Of a DNA stretch of 64,000 bases, positions 1 to 10,817 are shown piece after piece. This DNA comes from Symbiodinium natans (taxonomy: Eukaryota; Sar; Dinophyceae; Suessiales; Symbiodiniaceae). The stretch is from positions 124,001 through 188,000 of the forward strand of contig CAJNDS010002811.1 in assembly GCA_905221605.1 (NCBI GenBank). Direction: 5' to 3'. A program made the translations under genes and the position numbers. Under the pieces are notes generated by a model. It saw only the letters and a program-made list of their open reading frames with translations, made no database searches and was not told the origin of the DNA. Within the stretch, counting starts at the first letter, position 1. Every line of letters starts with the position of its first letter.

Positions 1-1300
1 GGAAGGTGTCAGATGGTGACCTGGTTACCGTGGACATGCTGCTTGGACTTGGCCGTAGAGGGACATGAGGGGCAATGAGAGGCACTGAGGGGTAATGACG
101 GGCGTAAGTTGTGGACATGTCTCGCAAGTCGGTCCTAGAATCCTAGGATCGGGTATCTGACGGGCTGGAACGGCAACATTTTCATCCGAACTCAGGAGCT
201 GAGAGAGTATCGGCCGTGTTCAATACGACTCACTCGTCTCTTGCCATTGCAGGATAAAAGTGGCTTCTCAGAGAAGCCCGTCACCTTCAGAGTGGGGCGG
301 GGTGATGCAATCCCCGGTCTGGACCGCGGAGTGGTCGGCATGTTGAAGGGAAACTTGACTGAGCGGAGTTGCCAGATGTTGCTGTCAGATGCTCAAAGAG
401 GCTCCTCAGCTCCTCTTGATAATTGCAAGCAGCCTATAGCAACCTAATGGCTCCATCAGTCTTCCAAGGCGAAAAGAGGAGACTGGTGATTCCGCCTGCG
501 CTCGGGTCGGCTGCTCAGCGTACAGAGTGAGAGAGCTTGCAGAGGGGAGAGAGTAGGGCGTACAGAGGGAGAAGAGAGGAGAGAGAGGAGAGGGAGATGG
601 AGGGGGGGAGTTGGAGAGAAGAGAGAGAGGCAAAATCGACACAGAGGTACCCGCGGCCCTGCAGCGACGAGCAGCTGGGGAAGCCCGGCGCGATCCCGGA
701 TCCCCGGGAGTGGCCCGGAAGTTCCTTTTGTTTTTTTTTTAGAAGAGAAGCAGAAGAAATTGGAAAGCGGAATCTTCTTCGAGTAGACACTCAGGATAGG
801 GCAGGAACTTCTCCTGGTTTCTCTTTGTCTCACCTTGTTGAGTAACGCGGCAGATTACTCTGAGTGCTTGAAGAGGCAAAGATGGCAGGAATTGGGGAAG
901 AAGCAGAATGTTTGAGTGATAATTAGAGATTTGACTCAGAAGTAGGGAAGAAAATGAAAGGAGAACTTATGAAGATGAATCTCACCAACGAATCATTGAA
1001 TCACAACGGCTAGTTGGGTGGCGAAGAAATCAGGGAATGTTTGTATTTCCCAAGTGCCTTCATCTCGGCATCTCTGCATCTCGCATTATCTCTCCTTCCC
1101 GAGGTCCGCATCCGGCTCTGGGGAGCCCTGGGAGCTGAGAAACAGACTGCTGCACCTCGGCAACTTACAGATGCGGGAGAAAGTTGAGAAGAGGTTTCCC
1201 AGTGCCACAGCAGTGTGGAGGTGTGGACAGCTTCTCTGCCGGTCTGAGGAATGGTGTTCTCAACAATGCCAGGGATGATACACTTGTCATCGATGTCAAG
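1..1300 (+). CDS. FKBP-type peptidyl-prolyl isomerase, 3' part (5' end outside window)
   Basis: Three exon pieces match FKBP order. Bases 3-47 encode KVSDGDLVTVDMLLG, like the first FKBP strand (GD.V.V.Y). An acceptor TTGCAG ends at 252, and 253 to about 350 encodes KPVTFRVGRGDAIPG followed by LDRGVVGMLKG, the family hallmark around the active site (v.IpG.deGl.gM..G). Bases 1212-1300 encode a run ending NNARDDTLVIDVK, equivalent to the last FKBP strand (IP.natLvFdVEL), with a GT donor at 1301. FKBPs catalyse cis-trans isomerisation of prolyl bonds and act as folding helpers. The tyrosine and tryptophan usual in the drug pocket are not evident (Leu at the IPGW position), so catalysis may be weak. 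The central part carrying the PPELAYG motif was not located. The gene probably continues after 1300, so it could be a larger FKBP fusion. Confidence 0.62.
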
Positions 1301-3143
1301 GTAAACCGTATCGCCAGCTGAGCATGGCCGTTGGCGCAGATATGGCCACAAGATGCTGCGGATGCTGCGAGTAGGAGCTGACAGCTCACCGCCTTCTCAA
1401 CGCTGAAGCCCTGGACACATCTGCGGAAGTCACAGAAAGAGGGGCGCCCTGAACATGGCTTGGGTCCGGAGTGGTGATCCACACGCAAACTGAAGAGAGC
1501 CTCCGAATCTTGGGTGTTCTGGGTGTTCTCGGCTGTGTGACTGGCTTGCTGGCAAGGCTTCACAGCCATCCGCTTTGCCACCAGTCTGACTGGCTTGATT
1601 CAAACGCTGCAGTGTGTGCACTGCACAAAGCGTCGCCCCCTGAACTCAATATGTTTCAGATGTGTGGATGAAGTTTGGCTCGGCGCTGTCGCATGAGTAG
1701 ATATGTGATCCACGTTGCCCTTGGTCTTTATGTCTGGAGTCGTCCTCAGCCACTGATGCCACACTCACGGCACTGTTGCAACTTAACGATAACGGAAAAG
1801 CTGGAAACGCTGCCGTGAAGGCATCACGAACTGGTCGCACCATGCTGACTTGCTGCGGGATCTCGGTGCTGGACCACCATGGAGGCAGCCTTATCCTAAC
1901 TTTGTCGAATCCATACCAACCATGCTTGTTAGTTTGCATAGGCGGGCGAGTCCAGATGTTCTGGATGATCTCGAGCAGGACAGCCACATAATCATGCCGA
2001 ATGAATTTGCTTCAGCTTTGGCACGAAGTTTTATCTAGAATCTCTGAAGCAGTGGGAAGAGGAGCAGCTTGCTTCCATGAGAGTTCGGGACCGCCTTCTT
2101 CGACGGGTGATGCACCTTCGCACACCTGAGCTTCGAAAGCTGCAAGATGCAGATTACATGCCGCTTGGGTTGAGAAAGTCAGAACACAGATTCGCATGGA
2201 CTGAGACATCCAACGAAACATGCTGGCCTATGCTTGTTGTGTCTTGGCCAGGACAGAGCACAACTACTCTGTGCTCGCTTGCCCATTGAGCGAGGATCTG
2301 CCCTTTTCTGGCCAGGGCCACTTACAAGGACATGTCGTTTGGGTCGCCTGGCTTCAAGCTAGTCTCATGACGGTCAGGCTGCCGTGTGGTCAGGTGCGAT
2401 CGGTTCGCACCTTTGCAGGAATTGCAAGCTTAATTTTGCAAGCGCTGGCTTTCAGGTCTATTCAGATCCGCTGCAAGAGAAGCGCCTATGGAGTCTGGTC
2501 TTTGTTGGCATGTCTTGGCCCACGAGTGACGCAGTAGCTCCGTGCAGTTGCATGCGCACTTCTCGTTCAACATTCAACACATGCGCTGCGAAGTGACAAG
2601 TTCGATGCAACAAAGGCCTGCTTTCCAGAGTATCGGCATAAATTTGGAGGATGTCCATGAGTTAGAGGTCTTCCCAGACTCCTGCAACTTGTCCAGTGGT
2701 ATGCAGCATCACGTACACTATTTGCTATGCCGAAGAAGTGCAATCGTGGTAGCAGCTGGTAGCATGTGCTGTCAGCCTCAGGTTCCAGTTTTGAAGCAGA
2801 GCTGTTTCTCACATCCGAGCCTGTCTTCCGCTGGGACACAGCCACGCACAGCCAACTGGAGGCAGTGATTGCCGAAGCTCTGGGAACAGATGCAGACACA
2901 GAGTTGTTGCCATTCAGGCCATCCGACTCAGAGGGTGCACCTATTGGCCGTGGGCGGGGCGACTGGAGCTTGATGGGCAGAAAGAAAATGCTCGCTTTCA
3001 GCATGTGCAAGAATCAAGGTTCCGCATTCCCATGGCCTGCACAAGGCTTGGACATTTGCATGGTGCCCGGCTCCAATTGAAAAGATGCGAGCGTATGATG
3101 TGTAGACCGAGGCATGTAAATAGCATCGTTGTTCGCTGAAGCC
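1301..3143 (+). other. unassigned stretch with exon-like pieces
   Basis: No complete gene can be read. Four + strand stretches have protein-like composition: about 1374-1450 (ELTAHRLLNAEALDTSAE), 1850-2035 (a run containing RASPDVLDDLEQDSHIIMP), 2042-2160 (SLKQWEEEQLASMRVRDRLL) and about 2795-2990 (FEAELFLTSEPVFRWDTATH, then LEAVIAEALG). They could be exons of one gene between the FKBP and the gene at 3144, or a continuation of the FKBP gene. I cannot name a family. Minus-strand open frames here overlap these and look like shadows. Confidence 0.3.
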
Positions 3144-4214
3144 ATGGATCCAGCGGATGATTCGGACAGGCATGTGGTGATAGTCAAGAACACCTTCATT
3201 GATCTCGATGATGCCCCACGAATGCCAACTCTTGCCCGTGTCTCAACCACGCCAGCAAGATATGTAGGCAAAGATGCGGAGGAAGAGGACGAAGACGAGG
3301 ACGAGGAGGGCCCGGGCAAGGATACTGGGGACACCGGCAAGCAGGAAGAAGAGGGCTATGACCAGGCGCCGGCAATGCCGGAGTTGTACCGTACGGCAAC
3401 CTATGATGAATATGAGCCAGAGGTCAACTGGAAATGGACAGTCTCCTCCCCCCCGCCCGCGGGAGATGCAGTGGGTGGAGCAGGATATGCTGGTGCACTG
3501 CCGATTCCCAGCCCTTGTCCTCAGCCAGCACAGCCAGTTCCGGGCACCGCCATCATCATGGTGCCTGCAAACATGGCAGGGATGCCCATAGGGTCGCCCA
3601 CTGCCGTGCCAATCCCAGCCGGCATGCCACCATCACAGCTTTTCGACCGATGGCCGCAAGGAATCCCGACCGCAATGCCCCAAGAAGGAGCGTCGAGTCC
3701 GAGACCGAGCCCAGAGACCGCAGCTGATCTGCCAGTGGCCCCTCCCACAGCAGCCCCGCGCGCACCCGTGCTGCAGCGGGCTTTCAGCGTGAACAGTCGT
3801 ATCTTCCGAATTCATTGGACAGTGGATGCCCGGGTGTTGAAAACATCCGACCGAGAGAAGGTCTCTCCCCCCTTCGAGGTTTCAATGGATGGCAAAGAAA
3901 TTCAGTTCAAAATGTGCCTGCGGCCCTCCCTGACCTCAGAGAGCCGCGGCGGAGCCTCCTTCCGGAAGGCCAAGGGCAAGGGCACCGTCGACTTGCGCTG
4001 CCTCAACGAGATCAGCCCTACGCGCAGCTGTGCGGTGACTTTTCGAGTAGCCATCGGCAAGGGCTCCGAGTCACACAAAGTGTCCAAAACCATGAAGCAT
4101 GACTTCTCGCAGAAGCCAATCTGCCAGTTAGAGGGCGAGGAAGAGTGGGACTTCAAGACTGTGACAGACGAGGAGACCCAGACTTTCGTTGTGGTGTTGG
4201 AGGTGTGCGGCTGA
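3144..4214 (+). CDS. intronless acidic/proline-rich protein with dinoflagellate-type C-terminal domain
   Basis: A continuous 356-codon frame starts at ATG 3144; the upstream TTG at 3129 is less likely. The N terminus, MDPADDSDRHVVIVKNTFID, resembles the short 'VVVKNTF' start seen in many dinoflagellate hypothetical proteins. An acidic run (EEEDEDEDEEGPGKD) lies near residues 45-60. A low-complexity Pro/Ala/Met region follows at about 90-205. A globular domain from about residue 218 to the end carries FRIHWTVDARVLKTSDREKV, SPPFEVSMDGKEIQFKM, a GG-SF-KAKGKG segment and EEWDFKTVTDEE. I recall this block from many uncharacterised dinoflagellate proteins; it looks like a beta-sandwich. No signal peptide or membrane span is visible. 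The biochemical role is unknown. A single long exon among intron-rich neighbours suggests a retroposed gene. Confidence 0.8.
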   Translation: MDPADDSDRHVVIVKNTFIDLDDAPRMPTLARVSTTPARYVGKDAEEEDEDEDEEGPGKDTGDTGKQEEEGYDQAPAMPELYRTATYDEYEPEVNWKWTVSSPPPAGDAVGGAGYAGALPIPSPCPQPAQPVPGTAIIMVPANMAGMPIGSPTAVPIPAGMPPSQLFDRWPQGIPTAMPQEGASSPRPSPETAADLPVAPPTAAPRAPVLQRAFSVNSRIFRIHWTVDARVLKTSDREKVSPPFEVSMDGKEIQFKMCLRPSLTSESRGGASFRKAKGKGTVDLRCLNEISPTRSCAVTFRVAIGKGSESHKVSKTMKHDFSQKPICQLEGEEEWDFKTVTDEETQTFVVVLEVCG

Positions 4215-4860
4215 GGTTCAAGGCCGTCCAAATTTTACATGTTTGCCGTGTGGAGCCGGCCGGGCCGTCCTTTCTTGATAAGTGCGACAACTGGTATCAT
4301 TCATCAAGTCCCTGAAATCAGGTCTACGGTCTACGTGTCTGACTTAGCCAATAGGTTGCTTCGGGGCGACAGTGCGATTTTGCCGGCACACACACTGCCC
4401 ATGTCCTTCCAGTCTCCTACCTCTGTTTCACGCGAGAGTCTCAAAGCTGTGCTCAGAAAAAGAGTTCCCGAATGGTGTGAGCCTGCCATGTGGAGAGGCT
4501 TAAGACATCCAGGCTTCTTCTTTCAATAGAATCATGTGTTTCCTTTGCCAGGAAGAGAAGGAAGAGCCGAAATCTTAAACAGAAAGCCGCAGGCACGTAA
4601 AAAAGGCCATTCGGCCGTTCGGACTGAGGTTGTAACCATCGAGGTGGAGCCGGAGCACGCAATGGCAGCGCAGCGCAGCTGGGATCAAGCGTAAGTCGCG
4701 GGTTCCGATCCTTGGGGTTGATGCGGCTGATGGCTCCGCAAGGATTGGCCTTTCACGCGGGTGTCAGCCACAAGGCACGGGTCTGGCGCGGCAACTCCTT
4801 GACTCTCTGGCCCGTTTCCTTCTCGTTCCTCGACTTGTATCTTTGCCCGAAATTTCGCAG
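4215..4860. other. no supported gene
   Basis: No open frame here has convincing protein character. It probably holds the 3' region of the gene ending at 4214 and upstream or intron sequence of the methyltransferase whose first recognisable exon begins at 4861. Confidence 0.4.
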
Positions 4861-5394
4861 ATTGATGTATGGACTGGGCACAGCTCCGATGTGCTTCGCA
4901 CTTTGGCAGACCGCTACTCTGGTGAGTTCCTCAGGTTTTTCGCGCCATGTGAGACAGGAATGCTGAATCACTCTGCATCGTTGTTGGGCCATTGTCCATT
5001 GTCAAACTGCAACTTGAGTGAGAAAGAGAGCAAGTCCACGAGCAGTTTCGAAGGCACTGGGGACAAGGCATGTGGGATGAAGCGCAGGCTTGAAACAAGC
5101 GCAGTTCGCTAGTGGAAAGCACAACACCTTGAGGTGCGACACCGCGGTTTGCCCTCGTTTTCATGGACCAGTGTGGCGAGCGCCTGAGAACCCACATGAG
5201 TCAACATGAGCAGAGGTGGAGAACAGCCAAGATATGATGCCGGAGAGGTTCACGTTTCTGGCAAGATCTAGAGATCCTGATCCAGCAGGACCGCCCATAG
5301 CAGACCAAGCCCAGAGCATAGAGCGCTCTGCCGGGATGCCTTTCGAAAGTCACATGGCAGGACTTGCTGCTTCCAGGTGCTGTCATCTTGGCTG
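4861..5394 (+). CDS. COMT-like class I O-methyltransferase (partial, three exons read)
   Basis: Exon 4861-4921 follows an acceptor CGCAG and encodes IDVWTGHSSDVLRTLADRYS, ending before GTGAGT. The next exon begins at 5134 after GAG. Its phase fits exactly (G+GT = Gly), and it encodes ATPRFALVFMDQCGERLRTH. A third piece from 5361 (after GGCAG) reads DLLLPGAVILA, ending at a GC donor. In catechol O-methyltransferase-like enzymes these correspond to the 'vd.wtGhs..vLp.L' strand, the 'fDfvFmDq.g.rf..Dl' metal-binding strand (Asp of FMDQ), and the 'LL.pGaviladN' strand. Such enzymes transfer methyl from S-adenosylmethionine to a hydroxyl using Mg2+. The upstream SAM-binding glycine motif (E.G...GYS) and the end of the gene were not found, so both ends are open. 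Confidence 0.6.
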
Positions 5395-5875
5395 CCCTCC
5401 TAGATGCAGAGGAAGTTGTGCAGCATTCGTGGGATACATGATAAATGTAGAGAGCTCCAGGCAGACAACGTCCTGAAGCCGGGAGCGTTGCCCTAAGGGT
5501 GTGCTGCAGGCCTGGAAGAGGCAGTTTTAGGACCGCCGCGCGAAGGCCCCGCTTTTTCTATGGCATCTTTTTCATGGACGTGGAAGTGTGAAGCTCGGAG
5601 CCGGGCCAGATGCAAAGAGGGAGATGACCCCAGATCAGCCCACCTGAGCGCCCTCTTTCATCTTGCAAGCATGTGCTGTTCCACTCGAACACGTACTGAT
5701 CCAGCAGCGCCGTCTGCATCTTGCTTCCCATGTCCCGGACTTTCCCAGATTCGAATCTACCTCAGCAGGCCAGCTCTTCAAAGCGGAGCTCGTAGGCCTG
5801 GAAGAGCCCAGGCCCCAGCTCACACAGTAGGCCTGGCGGCCTCCCCAGTAAAAGTAAAGTAAGGCACTCCCTGCC
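5395..5875. other. no supported gene; possible 3' part of methyltransferase
   Basis: The missing C-terminal COMT strands (DNV.kPGap and following) would be expected here, but I could not find them. A direct repeat of GGCCTGGAAGAG occurs at 5510-5521 and 5798-5809. Confidence 0.3.
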
Positions 5876-6616
5876 ATGCCTAGGTTCGCAATGGAGGGAG
5901 TGGAGGACAAGGGGGGGAGAAAGATTGCTCCACGTACTTTGAGTGAAAAGCCTGAGAACATTGCTGAGGGAGAAGTGCCTGGCCAGGACTGCATGGCTGT
6001 TGCTGTGTTCCAGCCTACGGAGTGCAGTGCACATCTCAGTTGGTTCGTGCTGTCCCGTCTCCCAATCCAATTCCAAGCCGTATGTGGAGATGTCTGCTTT
6101 CAGGTCACAACACGCAATTCAGGGTATATCCCCGTTTGCACAATCCGCGTTTTCCGGTTGTACGACTTCGAGTTTTATGGTTGGCATGAATCCGCCCTTA
6201 CAGAGTTGCACGAATCTGCGTGTGTTTGTAGCGCGAATCCCTTTTTTTGCCTGACAAGTCTGACACCAAGATGGTTCAGTTCTTCCCCACGGCTCAAATG
6301 CCGCTGGGCTTCGTGTTCTGCGCGGCTTTCCATGGGCAAAGGTCCTGCTGACGATGAAATCCCTGAGAGTGTGTTGGAGCTCGAGTTACAGGCCAACGGC
6401 GCTGGTTCTCTCTTGGTGTGCGGGCGTGTGTGTCCGTGGGCATGGGGTGCTATATGGAGCACAACACATGTGCGAGAGCTGCAGGCCAACAAAAAGCGCA
6501 CCCAAGCCTTCAGTCCAGGAAGTGCCCCGGACCTACGTTTTACAAATCGCTGTACCGAAAAAACGTCTTCAAATCACTGTCCAGGTCCCTTTCGAGGATT
6601 GGTCTGCCTTTGCTGA
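5876..6616 (+). CDS. 246-codon open frame, doubtful
   Basis: ATG 5876 opens a stop-free frame of 246 codons, long enough to be unlikely by chance alone. It is rich in Cys, Ser, Phe and Trp and has no recognisable motif. The first 40 residues (containing EKPENIAEGEVPG) and a segment near 6339-6390 (GPADDEIPESVLELELQ) look protein-like; the middle does not. It may be two exons joined by an intron that happens to lack stops, downstream of the methyltransferase. I cannot assign a function. Confidence 0.25.
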   Translation: MPRFAMEGVEDKGGRKIAPRTLSEKPENIAEGEVPGQDCMAVAVFQPTECSAHLSWFVLSRLPIQFQAVCGDVCFQVTTRNSGYIPVCTIRVFRLYDFEFYGWHESALTELHESACVCSANPFFCLTSLTPRWFSSSPRLKCRWASCSARLSMGKGPADDEIPESVLELELQANGAGSLLVCGRVCPWAWGAIWSTTHVRELQANKKRTQAFSPGSAPDLRFTNRCTEKTSSNHCPGPFRGLVCLC

Positions 6617-7344
6617 TGGCAGCTCGGCTTACGGCTTGTGTTCTGCACTTGATGGCACTGCATGAGACGATGTTTCAGGCATGAAAAAGTCCCTAGCCGA
6701 GCTTGGAATCCGGCCAGGGCCCTTAGAATGGCGCAGTGACAGGAAGTGGCGGCTTTAGGCCTACTGAGAGCCAGCAGGGACCGGAACAGTGAAGCTTTCG
6801 GATACAAGCATAAGCACAAGAAGCACAAACTGTAGTCACCACAGTTCAGCCTCGGCAACAAGTTGAAGACATTTTTATGCGCATCTCCCCACATGGGATG
6901 CGGGGGCAGGGGGAGGGGGGTGGGGCACCTGATGCAAGCATGCAGCCAGTCCAGCCAGAAGTGGCGAGCCAAGAATGCAAAGGCTCCGCGGCACCAAGCT
7001 ATTGCTGAGAAGATGCTGGGCTTCTGCATCCAACAGAAGATCACGTACTCTATGAGGAAGTGCGCTTTGCCCCAAGCAGTGTGCCTTGCCAGCGCGTGCG
7101 CCAGTGTGAGAGTCGAAACAGTGTGCCAACTCTATGGTTCTAACGATACGGTAAGGGCCTACCCTGCTACAAATGAAAAGTGGGGCCGGCCTCGGTCCTG
7201 GAAACGGTGAGTGAAGAACAGAGTAACCAGGCCGGGACAATGATCCCACCTTCAAACTGCCCCCCAATAGTCCCTCTCCCTTGAAGACCGGAAGCAGCGG
7301 CCGTCGTGGCCGGGGCCTCCAGCAAGGTGATCTCTTCGCTGTGG
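6617..7344. other. no clear gene; one exon-like piece
   Basis: Most of this stretch has no coding signal. Bases about 7023-7092 could read LHPTEDHVLYEEVRFAPSS on the + strand, which is exon-like but unassigned. A G-rich run (GGGGGCAGGGGGAGGGGGGTGGGG type) lies at 6901-6925. Confidence 0.25.
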
Positions 7345-7345
7345 A

Positions 7346-7604
7346 GAAGAAGGACAAGAAGAAGAAAGAAGAAGAAGAAGAAGCAGAAGAAGAAGAAGAA
7401 GGACAAGAAGAAGAAAGAAGAAGAATAAGAAGAAGAAGAAGAAGAAGAAGAACAAGAAGCAGAAGCAGAAGCAGAAGCAGAAGAAGAAGAAGAAGAAGCA
7501 GAAGAAGAAGAAGAAGAAGAAGAAGAAGAAGAAGAAGAAGAAGAAGAAGAAGAAGAAGAAGAAGAAGAAGAAGAAGAAGAAGAAGAAGAAGAAGAAGAAG
7601 CGGA
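7346..7604 (+). repeat. imperfect (GAA)n purine tract
   Basis: About 260 bp of almost uninterrupted purine on the + strand, mainly GAA with GCA and GGA interruptions; the final 100 bp is nearly pure GAA. Read in frame it gives Glu/Lys, Arg or Leu runs, so all long frames across it are repeat artefacts. GAA tracts can adopt triplex structures. It may lie in an intron or intergenic spacer. Confidence 0.95.
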
Positions 7605-8222
7605 AGAGAGTAGCTCACAGCTCGACTTACAAACGTTTGGGCTTGGGATGCCCTTGGACTGCTCTGAAGTGGTCTTGAAATGCTCGTGGTGGTCTTACAC
7701 TGGTCGGGGTCTGCGCTGGCATTTGAAGATTGGGGCAAGAAGATACGCTGCGCGACGAAGGAAATACAATGCCTCTCCTAACCATACGGCAGTGACGAGC
7801 AGGGCCTGCCATAGTTGAGAACAAGGAGGTTGCAGTTTGCGTTCGGCTTCTGACCCTCGAGCAGTTGACACGATGGTGCTTTCACGTATGTTGCGAACTT
7901 GGATGCTTTTTTCTTGAGGATTCATCGACGCATTGACTGAGCAGCATGCGCTGTTTCCTACATTGTACACCATGTGCGAAGTTCATCCGCCCATGATCAC
8001 CGTCAGAAATGCAGTGCCTGAGTGATATTTTCAGGCTTCTGCGGTGCACGGTCTCTAAACAAACCTGAACACTCTGACCCTTGCTGCAGCGTCATGCTCG
8101 CGGGGTCCAAGTCAGAGCAACCATAGGCAACCCAGATCCGGTTGATCGAATCGACGAATACACTGAGAACGTGAATGTCCGTGGAAACAGACAAGCCGGC
8201 GACAAGTTGGCGACAAGTTGCC
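7605..8222. other. no supported gene
   Basis: No motif or convincing exon seen on either strand. Confidence 0.4.
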
Positions 8223-8447
8223 ATGGCGTCCCGCTGTATGGGTGACCAAAGGAGGCAGGCAGCCATTTTCATCGTTTTCATCACGTGGCTCCTGTTCACT
8301 GGCAAGGCGTCGCCCCATCTGCTGCGCGGCGCCTTGCCAATCTTGGCTTACGAGTCAGCACACGGCGCACAGAAGGAAGTGCGACGTAGACTTGAAGTGA
8401 CGGGAGAAGCACAACAGCTAGGTAGAGCGAGCGGTGGAGACTGCTGA
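8223..8447 (+). CDS. small ORF with one hydrophobic segment, unknown
   Basis: ATG 8223 to TGA 8447, 74 codons. After a short basic start, residues about 13-27 (AAIFIVFITWLLFTG) could form a membrane anchor or signal peptide. The rest is charged (SAHGAQKEVRRRLEV). It may be the first exon of a secretory or membrane protein, or chance. No family is recognised. Confidence 0.28.
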   Translation: MASRCMGDQRRQAAIFIVFITWLLFTGKASPHLLRGALPILAYESAHGAQKEVRRRLEVTGEAQQLGRASGGDC

Positions 8448-8911
8448 AAACATATGCAGCTCCACAGGTGCTATCCGCAGTTGTACTTGGAGCTTTGATT
8501 TGGCCTCAGTTCGCACAGGCCTGAGGATTGCAAGATGAGATAGCCAAGGTCATGTGAAGCATATCTATGGACGGGAAAGGGGTACCCTCAACACAGTCCA
8601 TTGAAACAAGAGATGCCATGTTTCAACCCCAAGGCGGCTTTTGCAGGCGGTGGTGCTGGAAGACAGGCCAAGATAAGGAAACTGTAAGGAACCAATGCCA
8701 CGTGCACGCCAGATTGGCGTGCGCATACTATCGAGTCCTCGAGAGAGTCTTTCGTGACGTTTCGTGGCCCAGGGGCTGCGGCGTCACACGGCACGTGCGG
8801 CGCAGGGTCCACTCGTGGACTTGCTGAGTTTGGCGACCCTGGCCCTGTTTGGCTCACATTCGCGACATGACCCCATGCATGACCCGATGCACCCGATGTG
8901 CATGTTGCACA

Positions 8912-9172
8912 GGTCGACAACTTAGAAACATGTCGCTCCCGGCAGGCACAGGAGGAGGCGGACGAGAAGAAGTTCGAAGAGCAGGTTACGGCTGTGCCGA
9001 TACAATCCCGAAACTTAGGCCTTAGGCAGGGCATGCAAGAGAAACAACCCAAACGGTGTTTGCATTTTGTTGGATGTCTGTGTTTCTCAAGCTTGTGATT
9101 CAGCATGTCAAGCTTTCGCCGAGCGGCAAAGTTCTGCCAGCAATTGCCACTGGTGAAGCAAATCGTTTGGCA

Positions 9173-9204
<32 letters not shown>

Positions 9205-9783
9205 CCCCTTAGCGTGGTTCATGCGTGTGCGGCACGCTCTCAGCCATTTCCGAAGCCCGTCGCGCCATCGGGCATATTCGCCAGCCTGCCCCTTGAGCTT
9301 CGCAGATGCAGGCGGAGCTCTTCAGGTTTTGCTACGCTTTGCTACGCTTTGCTACGCTTTGCTGTGCTTTGCTATGCTTTGCTTTGCTATGCTTTGCTAT
9401 TCTTTGCTATGCTTTGCCCCTGTTGCAAAACACCAGCTTACGCCATGGGCTTCACTTTTGCAGGACTCACCGAATTTCGGAGCCAAGACCTTCCAGGCTT
9501 CCCTGCAGTGCTCAAGCGATCGCTCTATGACTTCCAGGTGGGGCGTTTTCGTGCCGTTTCTGATAAGTCGAAGCTTTTCTAGAATTCGGTGGTCATCCCG
9601 GGGCCGCATGGGCTCCTGCATTGAGAAATGCCACTCGAGAAGGTTCACGAGGTCGATTTGGAAGGCAAAGAGCTGCACCTCAGCGAGCTGAACCCTGATG
9701 AAGATCTGCACCGCTGCCCGGCAGCGCCTGTCGAAGAAGGATTGCGTTCTGAGCCCCGCATGCCTGGTTCCCACGAGGCATAG
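8912..9783 (+). CDS. unassigned exon-like pieces (three)
   Basis: Three + strand pieces have exon character. About 8912-8987, after a GCACAG acceptor, encodes VDNLETCRSRQAQEEADEKK and ends GAGCAG before GT. Bases 9464-9537, after TTTGCAG, encode a run containing TEFRSQDLPGFPAVLKRSLY and end CCAG before GTGGGG. Bases 9628-9783 encode MPLEKVHEVDLEGKELHLSE, then LNPDEDLHRCPAAPVEEG, and end in TAG. The last piece has the best composition. They may belong to one gene, possibly the 5' part of the PUS7-like gene, but I recognise no family. Confidence 0.35.
9174..9203. repeat. poly-C run
   Basis: Thirty consecutive C residues, interrupted by G at 9204. A likely site of length error in sequencing. 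Confidence 0.95.
9330..9419 (+). repeat. (GCTWYGCTTT)n minisatellite
   Basis: A chain of 5-10 bp units of GCTACGCTTT / GCTATGCTTT / GCTTT type covers about 90 bp. It is non-coding and probably intronic. Confidence 0.85.
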
Positions 9784-10817
9784 GTGCTTCTGTGTTTGGA
9801 CTTTTTTCTGTGATAGAATCTCAGGAGAAAGTTCAGAAGCCGAACTCATGCAGCATGTTTTTCAAAGCTGACGGGATCGACTGGGTGTTAAATGCAAGCG
9901 AGAGCCCTCATTTGGGAGTGGCGGGAGCATTCGCTGGGCAACGACACTTGTGTAGACAAGTGTGCGCCGGTGCCGCACCTTCGAGAGAGAAGAAAGCAGT
10001 CAGCGTCAAGGCAACAAGTATCAGCAGCTCGTAGCCAACCGAGACACTCCCGGCCGATTCAAGAGTTGCAAGGGCACTCTGGGCCAGGCTTAGGACCGAC
10101 AGACACAAGAAGAGCACAGGCGAAGAAATTCATGTCAAGTTTGCGTTGCTGTAGCAGCAAGCAGAGGTTGTGTGCCTGACAGCGGCAAGTGGCACCTGCA
10201 CTTCCGCGTGTACAAGGAAGGCTTGCGAAGTCTTTTTGATGGGAAGCGTTGCCCGTGTTATCCCGTGTTCTTCTACCGCTCTCCCAGAATGAAAAAACAC
10301 AAACCGTGCGCGAGGGTTGGACACCTTGGATGCGGTGGCACAGCTCGCCCGCTGCTTGGGCCGCTCTCGGCGAAATCTGCGATTTGCTGGTAGCAAGGAG
10401 ATTTGAGAATTTGAGACTGGCACAACTGGCACATGACGGAGAGAGAGACTCACCCACACATGTTTGTGAATGTTGCTTCTGTTGACAGGACCGCTGTGCC
10501 GTCACGGTGCAGCAGATGTCCTGTGCCCATCTGCTGCCCGCAGAGCTCCACGCTGCACTGCATCATCCGGTGTCTGGGATGAAGATTTGGCCGCGTTTAT
10601 TCATCAAACAATGCAGTGCTTCTAGTACTTTATTTGACGACGCCATCATCTTTGCGACAGCCCGACTCCACAACAAGAAATTTCTCTGCAAGGAGCTCTC
10701 CAAGAACGGCTCCACGAAGTATGTATGAAACAACAGGAGGCAACACAAATGTAGCATTTGGGGCGTGGGGGATCCCGCGACATAGCGATATCATGCTGTG
10801 CTAACTTAATTTCACAG
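9784..10817 (+). other. exon-like pieces upstream of the PUS7-like gene
   Basis: Bases about 10182-10330 can read DSGKWHLHFRVYKEGLRSLF and continue with a basic segment. Bases 10570-10728 can read LFDDAIIFATARLHNKKFLC and on. The N-terminal part of a PUS7-like protein, including the catalytic GTKD.R motif, should lie in or before this stretch, but I could not locate it. Confidence 0.25.

Noticed and set aside
6875-7738. 287-codon minus-strand frame with a long Leu run
   Set aside because: The Leu run is the complement of the GAA tract, and flanking residues show no motif.
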